DNA from: Nitrosomonas sp.
GTDB lineage: Bacteria; Pseudomonadota; Gammaproteobacteria; Burkholderiales; Nitrosomonadaceae
NCBI GenBank assembly: GCA_019635215.1
Contig: JAHBZZ010000009.1
Location: 1-64,000, forward strand
Reading direction: 5' to 3'
Length of the DNA: 64,000 bases
How positions within the stretch are numbered: the stretch's first letter is position 1; every line of letters begins with the position of its first letter. The position numbers and the translations under genes were made by a program. This document shows positions 57,344 through 64,000 of this stretch, in pieces. The notes beneath the pieces were generated by a model, which was not told where the DNA came from, did not search any database, and was given only the letters and a program-made list of their open reading frames with translations.

Positions 57344-59461
57344 ATGAGCAGCAAACTGCATCCCGATGGAAAACATAATCCAAATCAAACAACCACCAAC
57401 AATAGTACCAATAATTCCATTCTGGAGATCATCGAGAAACGCCAATTGACCAGACGTGAATTCCTGAAATCTTCAGCGGGTACCACCGCGGGCATCACAG
57501 TTCTGGCCACAATGGGCGCGGCGACAATGGATAGCCTGATCAACCCTGCCGAAGCTGCAACACATTCCACAGAAAAAATAGGGTTCGCATCCATCAGCGC
57601 CAACACCGTTCCCATGACTGACGGCGTAACCGTGCCGGATGGATATACTGCCAAGGTCCTTGTTTCATGGGGAGATTCACTGACCATGAAACCGCATTGG
57701 AATACCGCGGATGCCATGGATGAAGAAACCCAGCTGCATTGTTACGGCGCCCATACAGACGGTATGCATTATTTTCCGATGCCGGGACCACTCGGTAACT
57801 GGCGTGGACTACTCGTGACCAACAGCGAATATTGTGACCCGCCGCTGGTGAATAATATTACGCCCGCCGCTGCCTATAATACGATAAACATAACCCTGGA
57901 TATGGTGCGCGCCCAGCAGGCTGCCCATGGCATCAATATTGTCATGGTCAACAAAAAACGCGGACAATGGGAAATCAACCGCCACTCACCCTTCAACCGC
58001 CGCATCACCGGCAATACACCCTGCAAAATCAGCGGCCCCGCCGCCGGCCATGATCTGATGAAAACTGCTGACGATTCCACCGGGAAAAATGTGTTGGGCA
58101 CACTCAACAACTGCGCGCATGGCTATACGCCCTGGGGCACCTACCTTACCTGCGAGGAAAACTGGAATGGTTACTTCTCCAACGAGACCGGCGATGTTGC
58201 AGGTAAACTGATCCCCAACCGCAAACACAACATCCTTAAGGATCAGGCACGCTACGGTGTCGTCAAAGGTGGTTTCGGATACCGCTGGCATGAAGTAGAC
58301 GAGCGTTTCCGCGCTGATCTGCATCCCAATGAACCCAACCGATTCGGCTGGGTAGTGGAAATCGATCCTTTCAATCCCTGGGACACCCCGATAAAACGCA
58401 CCGCGCTCGGACGCTTCAAACATGAAAGCGCGATGGTCGTCGTGGACAAAGATAACCAGGTTGCTGTATACATGGGTGACGACGAACGCAATGAATATGT
58501 TTATAAATTCGTTTGCGCCAGAAAAATGAACCCCCGCAGCCCGAAAGCGAATCGTGACCTGCTCGATGAAGGCACGCTGTACGTGGCCCGGTTCGATGCT
58601 GATGGCAAAGGCACCTGGTTGCCGCTGATCTGGGGTCGGAACGGCCTGACGTCCAAAAACGGTTTCGCCGATCAGGCGGAAGTATTGATTAAAACACGCC
58701 AGGCTGCGGATCGCCTTGGCGCTACTATGATGGACCGCCCTGAATGGATCGCAGCTCATCCGATTACCCATGAAGTCTATCTGACACTGACCAACAACAA
58801 CCGGCGTGGCGGTATTCCGACTTCCGTTAACAATCCCGATGGTTCCAACGCCGCCGGCAATGCACGTCCTGCCATTGATGCCGCAAATCCGCGCCCGGAC
58901 AATGATTACGGCCACATCATCCGCTGGCGTGACAATCTCGGCAGTGTCCTATCCACGCGCTTTGAATGGGATATTTTTGTGCGCTGCGGCGACAAAGCCA
59001 CAGCCAAAACGCTGGGTGACAGTTACCATCCGGATGGTCATGACGGTTACACCGGCAATATCCTTGGTGATGACTATGGCGCACCCGATGGACTCTGGTT
59101 CGACAAGGATGGCCGCTTGTGGATACAAACCGATCAAGCAGGTGACGCCACGGGCGACTGGGTTAATATCGGCGGCAATGTCATGATGTGTGCCGATCCG
59201 GTATCCGGAGAAACCAGACGCTTTCTGAGCAGCCCGATAAACGCTGAAGTGACTGGTGTTGTAGCCACTCCGGACGGAAAATCCATGTTTGTCGGTATTC
59301 AGCATCCCGGTGAAGATTGGGAAACCCACTTTACCGACAACTCAACCTGGCCTGACAATGGTTTTAACGGACCGACCACGTTTGAAGGCACATCGGTTCT
59401 CAAACCACGTTCTTCGGTTGTCGTGATTACCAAGAACGATGAGGGTGTCATCGGCAGTTGA
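57344..59461 (+). CDS. phoX: PhoX-like (DUF839) Tat-exported phosphatase
   Basis: The 705-residue protein carries a twin-arginine signal (R37-R38-E-F-L-K) with a hydrophobic stretch to about residue 70 ending A-E-A-A. The body matches the DUF839/PhoX family: C-E-E-N-W-N-G-Y, G-R-F-K-H-E-S-A and L-W-I-Q-T-D-Q. Known PhoX enzymes are Ca2+/Fe3+-dependent alkaline phosphatases acting outside the inner membrane. AAAGGAGAG precedes ATG 57344. The nearby phoU-pst genes support a phosphate role. Confidence 0.9.
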   Translation: MSSKLHPDGKHNPNQTTTNNSTNNSILEIIEKRQLTRREFLKSSAGTTAGITVLATMGAATMDSLINPAEAATHSTEKIGFASISANTVPMTDGVTVPDGYTAKVLVSWGDSLTMKPHWNTADAMDEETQLHCYGAHTDGMHYFPMPGPLGNWRGLLVTNSEYCDPPLVNNITPAAAYNTINITLDMVRAQQAAHGINIVMVNKKRGQWEINRHSPFNRRITGNTPCKISGPAAGHDLMKTADDSTGKNVLGTLNNCAHGYTPWGTYLTCEENWNGYFSNETGDVAGKLIPNRKHNILKDQARYGVVKGGFGYRWHEVDERFRADLHPNEPNRFGWVVEIDPFNPWDTPIKRTALGRFKHESAMVVVDKDNQVAVYMGDDERNEYVYKFVCARKMNPRSPKANRDLLDEGTLYVARFDADGKGTWLPLIWGRNGLTSKNGFADQAEVLIKTRQAADRLGATMMDRPEWIAAHPITHEVYLTLTNNNRRGGIPTSVNNPDGSNAAGNARPAIDAANPRPDNDYGHIIRWRDNLGSVLSTRFEWDIFVRCGDKATAKTLGDSYHPDGHDGYTGNILGDDYGAPDGLWFDKDGRLWIQTDQAGDATGDWVNIGGNVMMCADPVSGETRRFLSSPINAEVTGVVATPDGKSMFVGIQHPGEDWETHFTDNSTWPDNGFNGPTTFEGTSVLKPRSSVVVITKNDEGVIGS

Positions 59462-59495
59462 GACAGCGTTTGAACAGATAAAGATCAGATCTGGT

Positions 59496-59525
59496 TGCAA
59501 GAGTGGCACTGAACCCACTCTTGCA
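59496..59525. terminator. Hairpin downstream of the PhoX gene
   Basis: TGCAAGAGTGG (59496-59506) and CCACTCTTGCA (59515-59525) form an 11-bp perfect stem with an 8-base loop. It begins 35 bases after the stop codon. There is no strong U-tract. Confidence 0.65.
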
Positions 59526-59599
59526 CCTGCTTTCCCTGCCATTCAGGAATATTGCAATTCCGGCTATATACCGTTGAAACAACCAATGTCAGATAATTG

Positions 59600-60001
59600 T
59601 TATTGGCATACTTCCCAAATCGGATAAATCATCACAAGAATATGATGCTGATCAGTATTTCCAAGGTCACTGAAATAAACTTCGCCAGCAAACTGCCTGC
59701 CATCCACGGCGATAACCTTGAAGTTGTGACCGATATGTGAAAGAAAGCGCAAATAAGGATTAACGCGCGCGCCATTCTCTTCCAGGAGGTCCATATCCGT
59801 CAGGCTTGGCAATATCCCGGAAACATGCCGGCCGGCATATTCCGCAGTGTAGCCCAGTATGTTGCCCGCGGCTTCATTCACATCCCGAATCATGCCATCC
59901 CCCGATAACAGGAACGTCACCGCCTTGATACGATGGGCGGGGTTCTGGTCTTGATCTCGTTGATGAATATCCAAGGGCACTTCCTTTAAAGGAATGCTCA
60001 T
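59600..60001 (-). CDS. Single PAS-domain protein
   Basis: The 133-residue protein is almost only a PAS domain: F-L-L-S-G-D-G-M-I-R-D-V-N-E-A-A-G-N-I-L-G-Y near the N-terminus and the end I-L-V-M-I-Y-P-I. There is no kinase or effector domain, so it would act as a free sensor or partner. It overlaps the upstream small gene by 4 bases (ATGA). A PHO-box-like array precedes the pair. Confidence 0.87.
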   Translation of the reverse strand: MSIPLKEVPLDIHQRDQDQNPAHRIKAVTFLLSGDGMIRDVNEAAGNILGYTAEYAGRHVSGILPSLTDMDLLEENGARVNPYLRFLSHIGHNFKVIAVDGRQFAGEVYFSDLGNTDQHHILVMIYPIWEVCQ

Positions 60002-60195
60002 TGCCGGTCCTCCTGTTCAGCCGCAGGCCAATCGCCACGTTCATGTTCCGGCACGGCATCGCGTGTCAACGCTTCATAGTAAGCTGCCTCCTCAATCAGA
60101 AACCGCAAATCGGACACATGCTTTTCACCGCTTACCGTACTGGCTTTAGCGTTTTTGCTGTTTTTATTCCGGGATTGTATTTCAGAGACTTTCAT
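59998..60195 (-). CDS. Small DUF2934-like protein
   Basis: The 65-residue protein has I-E-E-A-A-Y-Y-E-A-L-T-R-D followed by R-G-D-W-P-A-A-E-Q-E, similar to the DUF2934 motif (A-Y-x-x-A-E...D-W-x-x-A-E). The function is unknown. AAGGA precedes ATG 60195. It is translationally coupled to the PAS gene. Confidence 0.7.
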   Translation of the reverse strand: MKVSEIQSRNKNSKNAKASTVSGEKHVSDLRFLIEEAAYYEALTRDAVPEHERGDWPAAEQEDRQ

Positions 60196-60227
60196 GATTA
60201 ATCCTTATACTGTTATCCTGATTCAGA

Positions 60228-60271
60228 TTCTGACACTTTAATATGACGTTTTTCAGACGGTTATGTGACAA
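60228..60271 (-). promoter_or_regulatory. PHO-box-like tandem 11-bp repeats
   Basis: On the minus strand four contiguous 11-mers read TTGTCACATAA, CCGTCTGAAAA, ACGTCATATTA and AAGTGTCAGAA. The first three have GTC at the same place, followed by an A/T-only 4-base linker. This is the architecture of the PhoB site (CTGTCAT plus 4 A/T, period 11). The array ends 33 bases before the ATG of the DUF2934-like gene and points toward it. The rest of 60196-60492 shows no gene. Confidence 0.7.
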
Positions 60272-60492
60272 AATGAAAATAATGCCGTGTCCGCATAGTT
60301 ATTCATCGGGTTATGGACAGGCTTCAGATCAGGCACATTGACGTGCCGATCGAGATCAGGGAACGGCAAAACTTCCATTTGCCGAGCCGTTTTTTTGAAT
60401 CGAATCGGACAGAGGGATCAGCCGTCAACCGGAATAACACCCAACGGCCGGATTGCTACTATCGCAGGCATTGATTCCGGAAATGAAAGGAC

Positions 60493-61191
60493 TTATTTTT
60501 CATCGTTCTCACGATGACGTATATCATGACCACTGACGATATACACCACATATTCCGCAAGATTGCGCGCATGATCACCGATACGTTCCAGTGATTTTAG
60601 AACCATGACGACGTTAACGATGTAACGCATGTTACGGGTATCTTCCAATACATAGGAAGTCAGAATACGAAAGCTTGTACAGAATTCTTTGCCAAGATCA
60701 CTGCGCACCAGTAACTCCCTGGCCCTGTCCAGATCAAGCGTTTCAAGAATTTCAATGGCTTCAGTGAGCAGCGAACAGGCATGATCCCCCATGATACCGA
60801 TATCACGCAGCATGTGCGTATTTGAAAAACCGGATTCCCCGCTGCAGATCTTGGCTGATAACTGGGCAATTCGAACAGCTTCATCACCCAGGCGCTCAAG
60901 ATCGGTCACGGCTTTTGAAAAAGCCATAACAGCGCGCAGATCAAATGCAACCGGCCCCTCTCTTGCCAGGATCTGCGTAATGGCGCTATCGATCTTCTTT
61001 TCCAATCCGTCTACCTGGTATTCTTTTCTGCACACACTGTCCAGAATTTCCTGATCCTGCGTCCGGAATGACTCCAGCGCTAATTGGATCTGTTCCAAAA
61101 CAAGTCCCGCCATGGCCAGAACCTCAGTATGCAGATAAACAAGCGCGCCATCAAAACGCCGGAAAGCGTGACCTTCAAGCCGGGTAACCAT
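60493..61191 (-). CDS. phoU: Phosphate-specific transport system accessory protein
   Basis: PhoU links the Pst transporter to PhoR signalling. The 232-residue protein consists of two PhoU three-helix repeats, with F-S-K-A-V-T-D-L-E-R-L-G-D-E-A in the first and L-K-S-L-E-R-I-G-D-H-A-R-N in the second. It follows pstB by 39 bases in the same direction. Confidence 0.96.
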   Translation of the reverse strand: MVTRLEGHAFRRFDGALVYLHTEVLAMAGLVLEQIQLALESFRTQDQEILDSVCRKEYQVDGLEKKIDSAITQILAREGPVAFDLRAVMAFSKAVTDLERLGDEAVRIAQLSAKICSGESGFSNTHMLRDIGIMGDHACSLLTEAIEILETLDLDRARELLVRSDLGKEFCTSFRILTSYVLEDTRNMRYIVNVVMVLKSLERIGDHARNLAEYVVYIVSGHDIRHRENDEK

Positions 61192-61230
61192 TACAATCCT
61201 CTCCCCATTTCCTGTATGACCTGTCAGACG

Positions 61231-62127
61231 CTAACCAAAACGTCCTGTAATATAATCTTCCGTCAGTTGATGCATTGGGCGCATGAATACATGTTCGGTC
61301 GCGCCCACTTCAATTAAATCACCGAGATGAAAATACGCCGTACGATGTGACACGCGCGCCGCCTGCTGCATGGAATGCGTCACAATGACAATGGAATATT
61401 CGGCGCACAATTCAATCATCAGATTTTCAATAACCGCTGTTGCAATGGGATCCAGTGCCGAACACGGTTCATCCATGAGAATGACTTCGGGATTGACTGC
61501 AATAGCACGCGCGATGCACAAGCGCTGCTGCTGCCCGCCGGACAAGCTGGTACCCGGTTGATCAAGCTGGTCCTTCACTTCATTCCAGAGCCCCGCGCTT
61601 TGCAGGCTGGTCGCCACAATTTCGTCAAGATCCGTCTTATCTTGTGCAAGTCCGTGAATCCGCGGGCCAAACGCGATATTCTCGTAAATCGATTTGGGAA
61701 ATGGATTCGGTTTCTGAAACACCATACCCACTTTTGCGCGCAGTGGTACGACATCAATGGATTGTTCATTAATATTCTGGCCGTCCAGAAAAATATCTCC
61801 CGTGACGCGGCAATTGTCTATGGTGTCATTCATGCGGTTCAGGCAACGCAAAAAAGTGGATTTTCCACAACCCGACGGGCCGATCATCGCAACAATTTCA
61901 TGCGAACCGATATCGAGCGATACATTTTTTATAGCCTGTTTACTGCCATAGTACACATTGACATCCATGCACCGTATACGGGGATTTTCAACAGCGGCCG
62001 CACCCACCGTCTGCCGCTCTTCCCGCGGGACAATGGCCGTGGAGGCGGATGCCCTGGACTGCCTTCTGCGCTCTCCCTTGCGGCGCTCGCTCGTAAAGCT
62101 GAATCGACTTTCAAAAACGACTGACAT
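61231..62127 (-). CDS. pstB: Phosphate ABC transporter ATP-binding protein
   Basis: The 298-residue ATPase has Walker [10 protein letters not shown], signature L-S-G-G-Q-Q-Q-R and Walker [14 protein letters not shown]. It has about 45 additional basic N-terminal residues (E-R-R-K-G-E-R-R-R) compared with E. coli PstB. ATG 62127 has AGGAG upstream; the frame is open to 62151. It lies 24 bases after pstA. Confidence 0.97.
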   Translation of the reverse strand: MSVVFESRFSFTSERRKGERRRQSRASASTAIVPREERQTVGAAAVENPRIRCMDVNVYYGSKQAIKNVSLDIGSHEIVAMIGPSGCGKSTFLRCLNRMNDTIDNCRVTGDIFLDGQNINEQSIDVVPLRAKVGMVFQKPNPFPKSIYENIAFGPRIHGLAQDKTDLDEIVATSLQSAGLWNEVKDQLDQPGTSLSGGQQQRLCIARAIAVNPEVILMDEPCSALDPIATAVIENLMIELCAEYSIVIVTHSMQQAARVSHRTAYFHLGDLIEVGATEHVFMRPMHQLTEDYITGRFG

Positions 62128-62151
62128 GTCTTTTTCTCCTGGTTTAAACAC

Positions 62152-63450
62152 TCACCACCGGCGCTCGAGTTTTTTACGCAGCATTACCGCCAGCGCATTC
62201 ATGGCAATCAGAAACCCCAACAACACCATAATTGCAGCTGATGTACGTTCGATAAACGCCCGCTCCGGGCTGTCAGCCCATAAAAAAATCTGCACAGGCA
62301 AAACAGTTGCCGGCTCAAAAATACCCGTCGGAATATCAACGATGAACGCAACCATGCCGATCATCAACAGCGGCGCAGTTTCACCCAGCGCCTGCGCCAT
62401 GCCGATAATGGTTCCGGTAAGCATGCCCGGTAAAGCAAGCGGCAATACATGAAAAAAAACAGTCTGCATTTTCGAGGCGCCCACGCCGAGCGCGGCTTCA
62501 CGAATGGATGGCGGTACGGATCGGAGGGCGGCACGGCTGGCGATGATGATTGTCGGCAGTGTCATCAGCGTCAGTACAAGCCCTCCCACCAAAGGGACTG
62601 AGCGCGGAAAATTCATAATATTGATAAAAACCGCCAGACCCAGTAATCCAAAAACAATCGATGGCACAGCCGCGAGATTGTTGATGTTGACTTCGATCAA
62701 ATCAGACCATTTGTTTTTGACGGCGAATTCTTCCAGATAAACCGCTGTTGCAACACCGATGGGAAACGATAAGACGAGCGTCACCGACAAAGTCAGGATC
62801 GACCCCATTAAAGCGCCCCGGATGCCGGCCAGTTCGGGTTCTCTGGAATCGCCATTGGTAAAAAATGCCGTATTGAATTTAAGCGACACCCGCCCTTCGG
62901 CTTCCAGTGCATCCAGCCAGGCAATCTGTGCATCGCTCAGGCGGCGTGCTGTTTCCGGCACTTCACGTTTGATATGCCCCTTGATTAACATATCCGCATC
63001 ATCGCTTGCCGGTACCCAGATTTTCAGCCGCTGGTTTGCCAGGCCCGGATCGGCCAGAATCCTATCCCGCAGCTGATACACCGCACCGGAACTGACCAGA
63101 TCGTACAGCTGGCGTAACTGCTGACGGTTGCTGATATCGGGAAATTGCGCCCGCAGGCTCTTTCTGATCAGGCCGCCATAATCCGCGGATAATAATGCTT
63201 CCAGCGCATGTTCTGTTTCCGTGCCGAAAAACTGTTCATCGAAATGTATGTCCAGTTGGATGAAAGTCTGCTGAAATGCCGTATAACCTTTCGAAACAAT
63301 GCTGAAAAACAATATACAAAGAAATGCCAACCCTACCAGCAGCGACAGCAGACCGACAGACCGGAACCGTTTTTCAGCGGCACGGCGTCTGGCAAGCCCC
63401 GCATTGACCCGGTCAGCCGTAACTCTTTTACCACCGGATGGTTTATTCAT
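62152..63450 (-). CDS. pstA: Phosphate ABC transporter permease
   Basis: The 432-residue permease has a DUF3333-type N-terminal extension (one helix at about residues 33-55 and a soluble domain to about 200) and then the BPD-type permease domain with the EAA loop A-A-L-G-V-G-A-S-K. This longer form is common in proteobacteria. ATG 63450 is chosen as giving M-N-K-P-S-G-G; it overlaps the pstC end by 8 bases. Confidence 0.95.
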   Translation of the reverse strand: MNKPSGGKRVTADRVNAGLARRRAAEKRFRSVGLLSLLVGLAFLCILFFSIVSKGYTAFQQTFIQLDIHFDEQFFGTETEHALEALLSADYGGLIRKSLRAQFPDISNRQQLRQLYDLVSSGAVYQLRDRILADPGLANQRLKIWVPASDDADMLIKGHIKREVPETARRLSDAQIAWLDALEAEGRVSLKFNTAFFTNGDSREPELAGIRGALMGSILTLSVTLVLSFPIGVATAVYLEEFAVKNKWSDLIEVNINNLAAVPSIVFGLLGLAVFINIMNFPRSVPLVGGLVLTLMTLPTIIIASRAALRSVPPSIREAALGVGASKMQTVFFHVLPLALPGMLTGTIIGMAQALGETAPLLMIGMVAFIVDIPTGIFEPATVLPVQIFLWADSPERAFIERTSAAIMVLLGFLIAMNALAVMLRKKLERRW

Positions 63451-64000
63451 AGCGTTCACGGTATTTTCTGACAATGTATAGTGCAATCACGTTAAGTGCC
63501 AATGTCACGGCGAACAACACCATCCCTAAAGCAAATGCCGCAAGTGTTTTCGGACTGTCGAATTCCTGATCGCCAACCAGTAAAGTAACAATCTGCACAG
63601 TCACCGTTGTCACCGATTCCAGCGGATTGGCCGTCAGATTTGCTGCCAGACCCGCCGCCATCACGACGATCATGGTCTCTCCGATCGCGCGGGAAACCGC
63701 CAGCAAAATGCCGCCGACGATACCCGGCAGCGCCGCGGGGATAATGACTTTCTTAATGGTTTCCGACTGCGTCGCGCCCAGCGCGTAGGCGCCATCGCGT
63801 AATGACTGGGGAACCGCGTTAATGGCATCGTCGGAAAGCGACGATACAAACGGAATAATCATGATACCCATCACGATACCCGCGGCCAGGGCGCTTTCCG
63901 AAGACACGCTGAGCCCCAGTGATTCACCCCAGCCGCGAATTAGCGGCGCCACGGTTAATGCCGCGAAAAAACCGTATACCACGGTTGGAATCCCTGCGAG
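63443..64000 (-). CDS. pstC: Phosphate ABC transporter permease PstC, 5' end outside the window
   Basis: The visible 185 or so residues are the C-terminal part of PstC, with the EAA loop (A-Y-A-L-G-A-T-Q-S-E-T) and S-R-A-I-G-E-T-M. The reading frame continues past 64000, so the start and the N-terminal half lie beyond. pstS would be expected further in that direction. Confidence 0.93.
   Translation of the reverse strand, partial: LAGIPTVVYGFFAALTVAPLIRGWGESLGLSVSSESALAAGIVMGIMIIPFVSSLSDDAINAVPQSLRDGAYALGATQSETIKKVIIPAALPGIVGGILLAVSRAIGETMIVVMAAGLAANLTANPLESVTTVTVQIVTLLVGDQEFDSPKTLAAFALGMVLFAVTLALNVIALYIVRKYRERYE

Overview
The window looks like a chromosomal segment of a betaproteobacterial ammonia oxidiser of the Nitrosomonas type. 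The best taxonomic marker is a His-rich periplasmic protein at 45885-46229 that matches SmbP, the small metal-binding protein known from Nitrosomonas europaea. The ftsY-ftsE-ftsX-rpoH order, guaB-guaA, and the lgt/ilvD and hemF/aroC divergent pairs fit a betaproteobacterial core genome. This assignment comes from reading the sequence, not from a search.

Region 1 (1-14.2 kb) is accessory. It holds a Cu/Ag-type P-type ATPase, a Fic protein, a SpoIIAA-like protein, an IS256-family insertion directly in front of a hipBA module, and a second Fic protein. A graveyard of IS481, IS3, IS21 and IS5 remnants follows, closed by an almost complete IS701-family element with a CTAA target duplication. Two near-identical 33-base hairpin repeats bracket the ATPase-Fic pair. 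Both fic genes are preceded by iterated G(T/C)GG-type motifs.

Region 2 (14.3-50.2 kb) is mostly core. It contains lgt, ilvD, a 1,497-residue RTX protein, a PD40/TolB-like protein, a FimV-like membrane protein, guaBA, an orphan polysaccharide deacetylase, aconitase, a cation diffusion facilitator, rsgA with a pterin dehydratase, an M48 protease, orn, metal-binding secreted proteins, an M16 protease, ftsYEX-rpoH, smbP, a Kelch protein, hemF, aroC and tRNA-Arg/tRNA-Phe. A CIRCE operator overlaps the likely rpoH promoter, which would put sigma-32 under HrcA control.

Region 3 (50.2-55.3 kb) is accessory again: a decayed serine recombinase abutting tRNA-Phe, an ArsR-AHSA1-VOC-DUF1428 cassette, an unrecognised frameshifted gene and a HigBA-like toxin-antitoxin pair with a palindromic operator.

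Region 4 (55.3-64 kb) is phosphate-related. It has a hydrolase and an M14 peptidase, a Tat-exported PhoX-like phosphatase, a small DUF2934-like/PAS operon with tandem 11-bp repeats resembling a PHO box, and phoU-pstB-pstA-pstC. The pstC gene runs off the end of the window.
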